Shown: positions 7,458-16,382, numbered from the stretch's first letter. The stretch is DNA of 64,000 bases from Streptomyces sp. H39-S7 (GCF_027158205.1 NZ_JAPVLU010000001.1:300720-364719); one strand, 5' to 3'. Numbers and translations are program-made. Notes: a model not told the origin generated them from the letters alone.

Positions 7458-10400
7458 TTACCGCGCGGCCTCGAAAACGGTCAGCGCCTCTTCCCGGGAG
7501 AGGGCGACCCCTCGGGCGTGCGCCGCGGCGAAGGCGGCGGCGCCGAGCGCGGCACGGGCGGCGGCGCCGACCCTGGCCGTGTCCGGGTCGGGCGGCACCT
7601 CGGCTCCGCGCAGCGTCCGGGCGGTCCCGAGCAGCAGCGCGGCCCGCTCCGGTACGCCGTCCAGCAGCGCCAGGCCGGCCAGCGCCTCCGCGAAGCTCGC
7701 GGCGACCGGGCCGTTGCGGCCCACCAACTCGGCCTCGGGAAGCTGCCGGTAGTAGCCGCGGGCCTGTTCCAGGTCCCCCTCGGCCTCGGCGATCCTGGCC
7801 AGCCCGATGAGGATCAGCGAACGGTTCATGTCGACGCCGGCCCACCCGATGCCGCTCTCGCCGAGGGCCAGTTCGCAGAGCGCGCGGGCGTCGGCCAGCT
7901 CACCGAGCCGCCGGGCGACCTCTCCCAGCCCGAGGTGGGCCATCGCCATGCAGTCGGGCGCACCGGCCCGCCGGGAGAGTTCGACCACCCGCTCGTAGTC
8001 GGCGCGGGCCGCTTCGGTGTCCCCGTCACGGGCGCTGCGTTCGGCCCGCCGGCACAGCAGTTGCGCCATGTCCTCGATCGCGCCGAGCGGTTCGACGTAA
8101 CCCAGCGCCTCGTCGGTCAGCGCGGCGGCGCGCTGGTGGTCGCCCTGCCAGTCGGCGAGCTGCGCCAGTACGTCCAGCGCGTTGGCCATCGCCCAGCGGT
8201 CGCCGAGCGCCCGGAAGCCGGCCAGCCCGGCGGTGAACTCCCGCTCCGCCTGCGCCGTGTCACCCCGCACCATCCAGTGCGCATAGCCCTGCCCCAGGTG
8301 CAGCAGCGCCGCTGACCACGGGTCGCGGCCGGGATCGTCCAGACTCCGCGCGATCAGCTCCGCGGCGTCGCTGGTGGGCGCGCCCATGGCCATCGCCCAG
8401 ATGACGGTGAGGGTGGGGAAGCGCTGCGGCATGTAGCCGAGGTCGGCCATCACCGCTTCGGCGGCGGCCGTGTGCGCGCTCAGCTCCTGGTGGTCGGAGG
8501 GCCCGTTGGCCGCGGCGAGCACACACAGCACGTACTCCTCGTCGAGCCCCGCGGGCGCCCGCGGGCCGGTGAGGTCCAGCAGGGTGCGGGCGGGGCCCGC
8601 GCCCTCCAGGCGCACGCCGCGCAGCAGCCAGTACGTCGACAGCGGTGCCAGCAGCCGCAGCGCCGTCGTGACGTCGCCCTCCTCCACCCGGCGGCGCAGC
8701 GCGGCGTGCAGGTTGTCCTGGTCGGCGGCGAGCCGTCGCAGCCAGTCGAGCTGCTCCGAGCGCCGCAGATGGGGCTCCGCCGCGGCGGCGACACCGAGGA
8801 AGTACCGGGCGTGGGCGCGGCGCAGGGCTGCCGTCTCGCCGGCTTCCGCGAGCCGCTCGGCCCCGTAGGCGCGGATCGTCTCCAGCATCCGGTAGCGGAC
8901 CCCGTCGGCGCCCTCGGGGCGGTGGGCGACCACCAGGGACTTGTCGACGAGCGAGTCGATCAGATCGAGCACGTCGAACGCGTCGACCCCGGCCTCCGGC
9001 GTGGCCCCCTCGTTCTCCTCGGGATCCGTGCAGACGGCCTCGGCCGCCTCCAGCGTCCAGCCGCCGGCGAAGACCGAGACCCGGCGCAGGACGGCGCGTT
9101 CGGACTCCGTGAGCAGATCCCAGCTCCAGTCGACGACCCCGCGCAGCGTCTTCTGACGGGGCTGGGCGGTACGGCTGCCACGCGACAGCAGCCGGAACCG
9201 TTCGTCGGGGCGGATCCCGGGCCCGTACTCACCCTGCTCCGGTGCGGACAGCGCACCGAGCCGGGAGGCGATCTCGGACGCGGACATCGAGCGCAGGCGG
9301 GCGGCGGCCAGTTCGATGGCGAGCGGAAGTCCGTCAAGCGCCGTACACAGCCGCAGGACGGCGTCGAGATCGGCGGCCAGCTCGAACTCGGGCTGCACGG
9401 CCACGGCCCGCTCGGTGAACAGCCGCACCGCGGGGAACGCGAGCGCGCGGACGTGGTCCGTGCCGGGCGGCGGCAGCCGCAGCGGAGGGATCGGGCACAG
9501 CGTCTCGCCGGGGATCCCCAGCGGCTCGCGGGTGGTGGCCAGCACGCGCAGGTCTCCGCAGTCCCCGAGCAGCTGACCGACGATCTTGGCGATCTCGCCG
9601 ACGACGTGTTCGCAGTTGTCCAGCACGAGCAGCAGCGGCCGGCCGGCCAGGGCCGCGGTCACCCGGGCGACCGGATCCGGGGCCGGACCGGCACCGGGCA
9701 TCACCCCGGCCTCGCGCAGCCCGAGCGCGCCCTGGATCGCGTGCGGCACCTCGGCGGCGTCGGTGAGTCCCGCCAGTTCGACGAAGCAGGCCTCGCCGCC
9801 GTACCGCCCGGCCGCCTCGACCGCGATCCGGGTCTTGCCCGCCCCACCGGGGCCGATGAGGGTGACGAGCCGCCCCTCGGACAGCTGCGCCCCGATCCGG
9901 TCCAGTTCCTCGTCACGGCCGACGAAACTGGTGAGCTGCGTGGGCAGCGCGAAGCGCGGTCCGGCCGATTCGGGCGATGTTCCACGTGGAACATGCGCGT
10001 GCACGGCAGGCGTCAGCCCCGCATCACCGCGCAGCACCGCCAGGTGGACGGCGGCCAGCTCGGGCCCCGGGTCCGCGCCCAGTGTCTCGGCGAGCTCGCC
10101 GCGAGCCGCCTCATAAGCCTCCAGCGCCTCGCTCTGCCGTCCACTGCCGTACAGCGCCCGCATCAGCTGGCCGCGCAGCCGCTCACGCAGCGGATGCGCG
10201 TCGACGAGCTCCCGCAGCCCGGCGACCAGCTCCCGGTGACTGCCGAGCGCCAGTTCGGCCTCCATCCGGTCCTCGGCGGCGGAGACCCGCAGCTCCTCCA
10301 GACGCGTCACCTGCGGCTGTGCGAACGGCGCGTCCCCCACATCGACCAGCGCGGGCCCGCGCCACAGTTCCAGCGCCTCCCGCAGCAGTGCGGCGGCGCG

Positions 10401-10748
10401 CGCGGGATCACCTGCGGCCAGCGCCTCGCGCCCCTGCGAGCCGAGCCGCTCGAAACGGTGCGCGTCGACGTCGTCGGGGTCGATCACCAGCCGGTACCCC
10501 GCGGGACCGAACTCGATCGGCTGCCGCAGAACGTGGCGCAGGCGCGACACCTGCGACTGCAGGGCGTTCGCGACCCCGGCCGGCGGTTCCTCCCCGTACA
10601 GGCCGTCGATCAGCCGTTCGGGCGTCACCACCCGGCCCGCGTCGAGCAGCAGCATCGCCAACAGCGCCCGCCGCCGCGGCCCGCCCAGCACGACCGCGCC
10701 GCCGTCCCCGTTCCAGACCTGCGTCGCGCCAAGGATGCCGAACATCAC
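7458..10748 (-). CDS. AfsR/SARP-type regulator: OmpR-like DNA-binding, BTAD, NB-ARC ATPase and TPR domains
   Basis: Large regulator of 1096 aa. An OmpR-type winged helix (about 1-90) and a BTAD domain (about 95-245, ending LGADPGPELAAVHLAVL) are followed by an NTPase with Walker A GPGGAGKTR (about 299-307) and Walker B LLLVLDNCEHV. Winged-helix and tetratricopeptide regions follow up to the C-terminus. Such proteins activate antibiotic or transport genes, with ATP binding and TPRs sensing signals. The start is GTG-ATG at 10748/10745. No pathway gene other than the MFS pump is adjacent, so the target is unknown. It is the last core gene before the integrated element. Confidence 0.9.
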   Translation of the reverse strand: MMFGILGATQVWNGDGGAVVLGGPRRRALLAMLLLDAGRVVTPERLIDGLYGEEPPAGVANALQSQVSRLRHVLRQPIEFGPAGYRLVIDPDDVDAHRFERLGSQGREALAAGDPARAAALLREALELWRGPALVDVGDAPFAQPQVTRLEELRVSAAEDRMEAELALGSHRELVAGLRELVDAHPLRERLRGQLMRALYGSGRQSEALEAYEAARGELAETLGADPGPELAAVHLAVLRGDAGLTPAVHAHVPRGTSPESAGPRFALPTQLTSFVGRDEELDRIGAQLSEGRLVTLIGPGGAGKTRIAVEAAGRYGGEACFVELAGLTDAAEVPHAIQGALGLREAGVMPGAGPAPDPVARVTAALAGRPLLLVLDNCEHVVGEIAKIVGQLLGDCGDLRVLATTREPLGIPGETLCPIPPLRLPPPGTDHVRALAFPAVRLFTERAVAVQPEFELAADLDAVLRLCTALDGLPLAIELAAARLRSMSASEIASRLGALSAPEQGEYGPGIRPDERFRLLSRGSRTAQPRQKTLRGVVDWSWDLLTESERAVLRRVSVFAGGWTLEAAEAVCTDPEENEGATPEAGVDAFDVLDLIDSLVDKSLVVAHRPEGADGVRYRMLETIRAYGAERLAEAGETAALRRAHARYFLGVAAAAEPHLRRSEQLDWLRRLAADQDNLHAALRRRVEEGDVTTALRLLAPLSTYWLLRGVRLEGAGPARTLLDLTGPRAPAGLDEEYVLCVLAAANGPSDHQELSAHTAAAEAVMADLGYMPQRFPTLTVIWAMAMGAPTSDAAELIARSLDDPGRDPWSAALLHLGQGYAHWMVRGDTAQAEREFTAGLAGFRALGDRWAMANALDVLAQLADWQGDHQRAAALTDEALGYVEPLGAIEDMAQLLCRRAERSARDGDTEAARADYERVVELSRRAGAPDCMAMAHLGLGEVARRLGELADARALCELALGESGIGWAGVDMNRSLILIGLARIAEAEGDLEQARGYYRQLPEAELVGRNGPVAASFAEALAGLALLDGVPERAALLLGTARTLRGAEVPPDPDTARVGAAARAALGAAAFAAAHARGVALSREEALTVFEAAR

Positions 10749-10790
10749 GCCCCCGATTGTGCAGCACCTGATGATGATCCGATACGCACA

Positions 10791-10822
10791 TCAGCGCGGG
10801 ACCGTGAACGGTCCCGCGCTGA
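10791..10822. terminator. Terminator downstream of the tRNA-Ala 3' end
   Basis: Perfect 15-bp inverted repeat (10791-10805 with 10808-10822) located 8 bp past the tRNA 3' sequence on the minus strand. It is the expected terminator of the tRNA operon and also lies upstream of the AfsR-like gene. Confidence 0.8.
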
Positions 10823-10830
10823 TCGACACT

Positions 10831-10852
10831 GTGGAGCCTAGGAGATTCGAAC
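10831..10852 (-). other. att core: 3' end of a tRNA-Ala gene (T-loop and 3' acceptor strand only)
   Basis: Read on the minus strand, 10852-10831 is the T-loop TTCGAAT, the 3' T-stem strand CTCCT and the acceptor strand ending GGCTCCAC, matching bacterial tRNA-Ala(TGC) 3' ends. The 5' T-stem strand should read AGGAG but is TCGGG here, so the stem cannot pair, and no anticodon arm lies upstream. The identity therefore starts at the T-loop, a common crossover region of tyrosine integrases. The intact gene should be at the far end. Confidence 0.85.
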
Positions 10853-11343
10853 CCGAAATCGTTACGTCTCTGACCTGCGGAAATGCCGGAGAACCGGGAC
10901 AATAGGCCCCGTTTCCATCCTCCTGGATCCTGCTCCATCCGCCTCGATCCGGCTCCGGTGTTGACGTGTCAACACGGGCCCGGCACGCGTTGCTGAAGAG
11001 AATCCGCAGCCCTGGCCAAGCCCCTGAATACCTTGCCAGACAGGCGATGTGTCCCATCCTCCACGTTCCTTGCGCGGGCAAAGCACCGGCCGAGGCCATC
11101 AAGCGGCGTCGTGGTCGTCAACATCGGCAGGTTCCTACGCCTGCGCTCAGCGGCCCGGCACCGGTGCCCCTTATTTGGGCTCGGCACGCCGACGTCCGTC
11201 AAGGGCTGCGTACGGGTTACCACGTCGATTCGATCAGCTCTCGTGTTCCCATGCCGGGGGTCCCATGAGCACGTCACCGCGCCCCGCACTGGTCGTCGAG
11301 CACATCGGCTCCTCGCGTTACATCGCCGGAGCTGTCAGGAGGA
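10853..11343. other. Att-proximal non-coding region
   Basis: No convincing gene is present. Apart from the phased decamers and the palindrome at 10958-10975, there is a short open stretch from ATG 11265 (MSTSPRPALVVEHIGSS) that reads like a gene start. It runs into the antisense of the next gene, so it is at most a remnant. The region is where attachment-site arm sequences are expected. Confidence 0.5.
10911..10950. repeat. Four 10-bp phased direct repeats ending in ATCC
   Basis: Four consecutive decamers each end in ATCC: GTTTCCATCC, TCCTGGATCC, TGCTCCATCC and GCCTCGATCC. The period is one helical turn and the array lies 59 bp inside the att core. Such arrays are typical arm-type sites for an integrase or excisionase. 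An 18-bp palindrome (10958-10975, GTGTTGAC-GT-GTCAACAC) follows 8 bp further in. Confidence 0.6.
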
Positions 11344-11781
11344 CTACGCCGCGGCCTGGGTTGCCTGTGGCCGGACTCGGAACGTCTGGCCCATCGCCCG
11401 TTCGACCGAAATCAGGAGGACGACTCGCTCAGGGTCCGGGGCCGGCGTCCGTCCGTATCGCTCTCCGTAACGGGAAACTGCGTCTTCGACCGCTGCCGCG
11501 TCGGTGCACACCTCCGCCACGCCTTCGAGCGTGGCCCACCGGCCCCCGTCGACTTGGCAGACCGCGACTCGGGCCCCCTCCCCGCCCGCGAGGATGTTGG
11601 TGACTTTCCGGCTCGATTTCCGGGTGATAACTCTGGCCAGTCCTGCGGCAGCGTCGACGGTCACGCCAACGGGAACAACGTGCGGTCGGCCGTCAGGTCG
11701 CAGCGTAGTTATTGTGCACAGATGGTATTCGTTCCAGAACTCTTGGTAGTCATTGCTCTGGCCGGTTATTGCGTTGGACAT
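11344..11781 (-). CDS. PPOX-class F420/FMN-binding split-barrel protein
   Basis: Split beta-barrel flavin/F420-binding protein of 145 aa. It shows the family pattern LCTITTLRPDGRPHVVPVGVT (barrel strands with the cofactor phosphate-binding region), then SSRKVTNILAGGEGARVAVCQVDGGRWATLEGVAEV. This resembles the PPOX class (TIGR03618-like) of actinobacterial enzymes that reduce substrates with F420H2 or FMN. The substrate is unknown. The protein is isolated, between the att region and the regulatory cassette, and is probably accessory cargo. Confidence 0.85.
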   Translation of the reverse strand: MSNAITGQSNDYQEFWNEYHLCTITTLRPDGRPHVVPVGVTVDAAAGLARVITRKSSRKVTNILAGGEGARVAVCQVDGGRWATLEGVAEVCTDAAAVEDAVSRYGERYGRTPAPDPERVVLLISVERAMGQTFRVRPQATQAAA

Positions 11782-12353
11782 GGCTGAAAGCGTAATGGCG
11801 CCAGTTGCCCGAACTGCCCCGAAGTGACCGCCGCCACACGCCGCCTAGCTGGGCGATTAGCCCGATTCATTGGCGTATGACACACGTAGTTCAACCCTAA
11901 ATATCTCAGATTCATAACGGACTCGCGGTGAGGGCTGCCGTTTTTGAAGCCGTCACCCTGGAGCACAAAACGCCAGGTCAAAGCGCTTGATCGAATGGTT
12001 TGTAGTCGATTTGAATCGTTTTGAGATGGCAGGATTACTTGCGTCCTACACTTATTGATCATGCTTTTCAGGCCATGCCTTGCCTGAGCCGTCACGTACT
12101 GTCCAACGAGGTTCCCGGAGGCTCCTGCGAGATCGCCCGCCGGGTGTCTCATCGTGTGTTCGCGTATGTGACACCAGGGGTGGGCGAGGCAATCTGAAAG
12201 CCAGGCAGCAGGGCCCCTTGTGAGGGTTTGGCGGGGCTCGCAGGCATGTCTAACTGCGGTCACTTCCGGCCTCGGGAACCGGACGTCATCGACGTGGGCG
12301 CGATGTCGCCCCGGCTCGGGGAAGCCATGATCTGCCGTTGGAGGGATTACTCA
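11782..12353. other. Intergenic region, no gene seen
   Basis: About 570 bp between the divergent PPOX and ImmA-like genes. The stretch 11880-12060 is AT-richer than its surroundings (for example AAATATCTCAGATTCATAAC), suitable for promoters in both directions. I see no RNA gene or long repeat. Confidence 0.5.
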
Positions 12354-13031
12354 GTGTGGTCAGAGAAGAGTGGTCGAGGCGCGGCGGAGCCGACGATTCC
12401 CGCGCAAGGCGGGGTCGGTCGCGGGCGCCGCTGGCGCACAGCCGGAAACCGGACCGTGGAGAAGGATCTGCACCGCCTGATTCGGCGTGAGCTTCAAGAC
12501 CTCGGGATAACTGCCCCGCTCAACGTCGAAGAACTCTGCCAGGCGCTCAGTCGCCGACGGGGACGTCCGCTGTACCTGCGGGAAGCTCCTCTTCCGAAGC
12601 CGGGTCCCTCGGGGCTGTGGGCCTCGTACGAGGGCTACGACGTGATCCTTTACCAGCAGGAGACGACTCGGCTGCACCAGGAGCACATAATTCTCCACGA
12701 GGTAGGGCACATCCTCGTGGCGGAGAACGAGGAAGCGGCCGAGAAGGCTGCGGGCGAGACGTCGGAACAAGCTCCCGCGCTGGACCCTGATGAGGAGTCC
12801 GCCGTCTCCGTGGAGGGCTGGGCCACCATGTTGCCCGTCTTCGAACCCGAGACGATCAAGCGGGTCGCGTTCCGGTGCTCGTACGACGACGGGGAGGAGT
12901 GCTCCGTCGAGCTGGTGGCCACGATCATCCTGGAGTGGTCTTCCCTGCTGAACGACTCCACTCCGCTGTCGGACGACCCCGCGCTCCGGCGTGTGGAGTC
13001 GGCTCTCAGTGACCGGCGAGGATGGCTGTAA
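12354..13031 (+). CDS. ImmA/IrrE family metalloprotease
   Basis: Zinc protease-like protein of 225 aa with the HEVGH metal-binding motif in IILHEVGHILVAENEE and a following acidic region. In ICEBs1 of Bacillus, ImmA cleaves the XRE-type repressor ImmR to induce excision; IrrE of Deinococcus acts likewise on a repressor. The GTG at 12354 is preferred because GGAGGG lies 8 nt upstream; the longer frame from 12228 is unlikely. It is followed after 3 bp by a membrane protein gene and then an amidohydrolase, with an XRE repressor gene convergent to them. A role as antirepressor of the element is inference. Confidence 0.8.
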   Translation: MWSEKSGRGAAEPTIPAQGGVGRGRRWRTAGNRTVEKDLHRLIRRELQDLGITAPLNVEELCQALSRRRGRPLYLREAPLPKPGPSGLWASYEGYDVILYQQETTRLHQEHIILHEVGHILVAENEEAAEKAAGETSEQAPALDPDEESAVSVEGWATMLPVFEPETIKRVAFRCSYDDGEECSVELVATIILEWSSLLNDSTPLSDDPALRRVESALSDRRGWL

Positions 13032-13034
13032 CCC

Positions 13035-14150
13035 GTGGAACTGCTACTTCTGGGGCTCCTGGCTGCTCTCGTCTGGAAGCTCTACCAGTGGAGGCGATCC
13101 CCGCACGACGCCCCTCTGCGGTCGGTCACCCTCTGCTTGCTCTGCGCCGCGCTGTCGTACCCCGTGGCTATGCCCGGGGGCGCGTCAGGCGTTGACACGG
13201 TTGCTGGCCATGGGGCAGCGAAGCTGATCCAGAATGTGCTGCTGCTCATCGCGATGTACTTCCTGATGTGCTTCTACCTCTACTCCACCGCTGACGAAGA
13301 GGCGGGCCGCCGCCGGGCACGTAAGGAGGCTGTGGTCGTCGGAGTCGTCGTGGTGGCCATCACGGTGGCTGCCGTGTCGGTGCCGAACGAGGTCTTCGCC
13401 GGCAGTTTCAGCACGGCGGACATGACGATTCCGCAGATCGCCTTCTTCTACGGCGGAGCCGGTCTCTACCTCATGTACGTCCTCGCCCTGGCCTGCCGGT
13501 GGACTCGGCGCTATGCCCGAATGTCCCGGCGCCCCCACTCCACCGGGCTCTGGATGACGGCCGTTGGCCTCGGAGCGATGGCGGTGGCCTGCGCGATCCG
13601 GGCCGTCATCGTCGCCGTTCGATGGGCTGGTGTTGAGGTACCCAAGCCGCTGATGGCCGCTGTCGCCTTCCTCCTGGTGGCGTCAATCCTCACGTTCGCG
13701 GGCGGGATCACCTACTCCGGAGCCCGAGCCCGGATCGCCTCGCTGCGGCTCTGGCTCCAGCACCGGCGCGATCACCGTCGTCTCGCCCCTCTGTGGGAGC
13801 TGCTGGCAGAGGCGTACCCCGACAACGTCCTGCGGCCGGCGTCCCCGGCCGCACTGGACCGGTGGCGGGCCCGGGGTGTGCACCGGCGCTATCACCGTCG
13901 CATCGTGGAGTGCCGTGACGGCCTGGTGGACATCAGCCCGTACCTGCTGGGTGACGGTGACAGCAGCGCGGTACTCAACGTCGACTCCGCAGAACTCGCC
14001 GCCCGGCTCCGCCGCGCGTCCGCCCGGATCGACAAGGGTGTTCCTGCACCCCGCCGACCGGTCCCCCTCGCCATGGCTCTGGGGAGCGACCGCAAGTCGG
14101 ATGTGAAACAACTGATTGCGGTGTCCGACGCACTGCGTCAAGCCGCATGA
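13035..14150 (+). CDS. MAB_1171c-like multi-pass membrane protein
   Basis: Protein of 371 aa with about seven hydrophobic helices in the first 230 residues and a basic, helical cytoplasmic C-terminal part (about 235-371; DHRRLAPLWELLAEAYPDN...). The family (MAB_1171c-like, often annotated as putative transporter) is repeatedly found beside ImmA/IrrE-type proteases and XRE regulators in actinobacteria. Seven helices plus a long cytoplasmic tail would also suit a sensor. The GTG start at 13035 follows the upstream stop by 3 bp. Function is unknown. Confidence 0.75.
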   Translation: MELLLLGLLAALVWKLYQWRRSPHDAPLRSVTLCLLCAALSYPVAMPGGASGVDTVAGHGAAKLIQNVLLLIAMYFLMCFYLYSTADEEAGRRRARKEAVVVGVVVVAITVAAVSVPNEVFAGSFSTADMTIPQIAFFYGGAGLYLMYVLALACRWTRRYARMSRRPHSTGLWMTAVGLGAMAVACAIRAVIVAVRWAGVEVPKPLMAAVAFLLVASILTFAGGITYSGARARIASLRLWLQHRRDHRRLAPLWELLAEAYPDNVLRPASPAALDRWRARGVHRRYHRRIVECRDGLVDISPYLLGDGDSSAVLNVDSAELAARLRRASARIDKGVPAPRRPVPLAMALGSDRKSDVKQLIAVSDALRQAA

Positions 14151-14173
14151 CCCCCCATGATCAAGGAGTCAAC

Positions 14174-15361
14174 ATGCTGATCACCGGTGGACGAGTGCTC
14201 GTCGACTCGGGGTCCTACCTGGAAGACGGCGCCGTTCTCATCGACGGAGGCTTGATCGCTGCCGTCGGTCCGCGCAAGGAGATCGAAGAGCAGGTCGGCG
14301 TCGACGTGCCTCGGTTCGCGTTCGACGGCGCTGTCCTGCCGGGGCTGATCGACGCCCATGTCCACCTCGCCTTCGACGGCGGGCCTGATCCGGTAGCCAC
14401 TCTCCAGAACTCAACGGACGAGGTTCTGTTCGAGGACATGCGCCTTCGCGCGGAACAGCTCCTGCTCAGCGGCGTCACCACGGCCCGTGATCTCGGTGAC
14501 CGGGGCGGCCTGGCGCTGCGTCTCGCCGCAGAGGTCGCGGATGGTCGTACACCGGGGCCGAGGATCGTGTCCGCGGGCACGCCCGCAACCATCGTCGGCG
14601 GGCACTGCCACTTCCTGGGCGGCGAGGTCTCCGGTGAAGCCGAGATCCGGGCCCTCGTGCGCCGTAACCTCACGGCGGGTGCCGGGGTCATCAAAGCGAT
14701 GGTGACAGGCGGCGGCCTGACCAAGGACGGGCCCAAGAGCCACCAGTCCCAGTTCTCAGCGGAGGAACTGGCTGCGCTCGTGGACGAGGCCCATAAGGCG
14801 GGCGTTCCCGTAGCAGCCCACGCACACGGCTCCGACGGCATCACCGCGGCCGTGGAAGCAGGTGTGGACACGATCGAGCACTGCACATGGATGACGGGCG
14901 ACGGCCTCGACTTCCGGCCGGACGTAGTCCAGCAGATCATCGACCGGGGTATTAGCGTCTGCCCGGCCGTCAGCCCCCACTGGCAGATGCTCCCCCGCAT
15001 CTTCGGCGAGGAGCGGGCGAGCGCGATGTTCGACCTGGTGCGGCAGATGGCCGACGCGGGCGTTCGCCTGGTGGCCGGAACGGATGCGGGAGTGCAGCGC
15101 GCGGGCTTCGATGGCCTGGTCCCGGCACTGTCGTTCTACTCCCACCTGGGCCTGCCGAATGCGGCGATCATCGACATGGCAACGTCCGAAGCGGCGACGG
15201 CGCTGGGGCTGGGCTCCACCACGGGGCGGATCGCTCCCGGCTACCACGCGGATCTCCTCCTGGTCGACGGAGACCCGCTCGCAGAACTCAACGCGCTGAA
15301 AAACGTGCGGGCTGTGTTCGCCTCCGGCCAGCGCTACGAGCCCAACGCGGCCACCGAGTAG
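14174..15361 (+). CDS. Metal-dependent amidohydrolase (imidazolonepropionase/prolidase-like)
   Basis: Amidohydrolase-superfamily enzyme of 395 aa. The metal-binding HxH is visible in LIDAHVHLAFDG (about 58-69), the TIM-barrel histidines in VAAHAHGSDG and TIEHCTWM, and the final Asp in AGTDAGVQ. Relatives hydrolyse cyclic amides or Xaa-Pro and Xaa-Arg dipeptides; the substrate here is unknown. ATG 14174 is preferred because AAGGAG lies 6 nt upstream, although an ATG at 14147 overlaps the previous stop. It forms one operon with the protease and membrane protein, so it may process a small signal for the same system. Confidence 0.85.
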   Translation: MLITGGRVLVDSGSYLEDGAVLIDGGLIAAVGPRKEIEEQVGVDVPRFAFDGAVLPGLIDAHVHLAFDGGPDPVATLQNSTDEVLFEDMRLRAEQLLLSGVTTARDLGDRGGLALRLAAEVADGRTPGPRIVSAGTPATIVGGHCHFLGGEVSGEAEIRALVRRNLTAGAGVIKAMVTGGGLTKDGPKSHQSQFSAEELAALVDEAHKAGVPVAAHAHGSDGITAAVEAGVDTIEHCTWMTGDGLDFRPDVVQQIIDRGISVCPAVSPHWQMLPRIFGEERASAMFDLVRQMADAGVRLVAGTDAGVQRAGFDGLVPALSFYSHLGLPNAAIIDMATSEAATALGLGSTTGRIAPGYHADLLLVDGDPLAELNALKNVRAVFASGQRYEPNAATE

Positions 15362-15375
15362 AAGTACCTACGCGG

Positions 15376-15418
15376 TGCCCTGTTTCCCGCGACTCGCTGA
15401 GTCTCGGGGAACGGGGCA
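15376..15418. terminator. Terminator between convergent amidohydrolase and XRE genes
   Basis: Imperfect 20-bp inverted repeat (15376-15395 with 15399-15418) around a 3-nt loop, ending exactly at the XRE stop codon. It can terminate both converging transcripts. Confidence 0.8.
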
Positions 15419-16312
15419 CTATTCGTCGGCGTCGGGCGCGTCCTTCTTCTCCAACTCGGTGGCGAACTCGTTCAGCATCGAGAGGACATCGGCCGACAGA
15501 CCCTCCGAGCCCATCCCTCGCGCTCGAATGCGGCCCACCTTCCCGCTCTTGCCAGCCCTCATCAGGCGAAGCCCTTCGACGACCTGCCGGGCGACCTCGT
15601 CGCCTGGCTCGAAGTAAAGGCGCGTGACGCCAAGGAACCTGGCGATCCCGTCCAGGACGACCGGAGCAGGGGCTTCGGCCTCGTCGGCGCCCGTACGAAG
15701 GGCCTCCACCTTCTCGGCCGTGGTGACCTGCGACCCCGCGTACGCGTTCACAGCATCCGCGATCTCGCCGTCCCCCGGCGCAGCCCCTGACGGGTACGAG
15801 CGCTCCAGGAGAAGAGTGATCTTCTCAGCGAGCGTGCGGGGCGGTTCCTCGACCGACGCGGCGGCAGCGTCGCCCTCCAGCTCTTCGCCCCGGGCCTTCG
15901 CCATGGACCGTTCCTGCGCTTGCTCCAGCTCCTTCACGGTGACGCCATACGCCGTCGCCAGATCAGGGAGGTACCTCTCCTTGAGCGGGCGGACGCCGTT
16001 CTCCGCGCCGGCCACTGGACCGGCGCTCTTGGTCCCGATCACCCCCGCCACCTCGTACCGGTAGAGGCCGGCGTCGCACCGCAGGTCGGTGAGGTCGGGC
16101 AGACCATTCCGCGGGAACAGCACGTCAAGCGGCTTCTTGAGCACCCGGGCGAGGGCGGGCAACTTCTCCTGGTCAGGCGCGTTCGTGCCCAGCTCCCACC
16201 CCGCCACCGTCGAGTCCGCGACTCCGACGGCAGATGCCACGTCGGACTGCGAAGTCTCGGCGTCTCGACGCACCTTCCGCACACGATCTCTGTCGAAGAG
16301 CCGGGCTGGCAT
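15419..16312 (-). CDS. XRE family transcriptional regulator with two HTH domains, candidate element repressor
   Basis: Regulator of 297 aa. A classic XRE helix-turn-helix is at about 9-62 (RKVRRDAETSQSDVASAVGV..STVAGWELG). A second, weaker HTH follows at about 75-135 (LYRYEVAGVIGTKSAGPVAGAENG). The C-terminal part resembles DNA-binding regulators paired with ImmA-like proteases, with a conserved FLGVTRLYFEP segment. It is divergent from the replication operon, and a 7-bp dyad lies in the shared promoter region. This arrangement fits a repressor of element functions, by analogy with ImmR. Confidence 0.8.
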   Translation of the reverse strand: MPARLFDRDRVRKVRRDAETSQSDVASAVGVADSTVAGWELGTNAPDQEKLPALARVLKKPLDVLFPRNGLPDLTDLRCDAGLYRYEVAGVIGTKSAGPVAGAENGVRPLKERYLPDLATAYGVTVKELEQAQERSMAKARGEELEGDAAAASVEEPPRTLAEKITLLLERSYPSGAAPGDGEIADAVNAYAGSQVTTAEKVEALRTGADEAEAPAPVVLDGIARFLGVTRLYFEPGDEVARQVVEGLRLMRAGKSGKVGRIRARGMGSEGLSADVLSMLNEFATELEKKDAPDADE

Positions 16313-16333
16313 CAGACCTCGTTTTTGAATGAA

Positions 16334-16382
16334 ACCGAGGAAACCTCGGTCTGTTGACTTTTTATGGCAACCGCGATAGCTT
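16334..16382 (+). promoter_or_regulatory. Putative promoter and operator of the replication operon
   Basis: The inverted repeat ACCGAGG-AAA-CCTCGGT (16334-16350) lies directly before a TTGACT -35 box (16354-16359). A 17-nt spacer leads to TAGCTT (16377-16382). The dyad is 22 bp from the XRE start codon on the other strand. This is a plausible XRE operator that would affect both directions. Confidence 0.55.

Noticed and set aside
8472..10841. Long plus-strand open frame (789 codons)
   Set aside because: It is antisense to the AfsR-like gene, rich in Gln/Arg/Gly/Pro, has no domain and no ribosome site; a GC-bias shadow.
10831..10905. Complete tRNA gene on the minus strand
   Set aside because: Only the T-loop and 3' strand match tRNA-Ala; the T-stem 5' strand does not pair and no anticodon arm is present.
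11265..11603. Possible plus-strand gene starting MSTSPRPALVVEHIG
   Set aside because: Coding-like only for about 25 codons, then antisense to the PPOX gene; kept only as a possible remnant.
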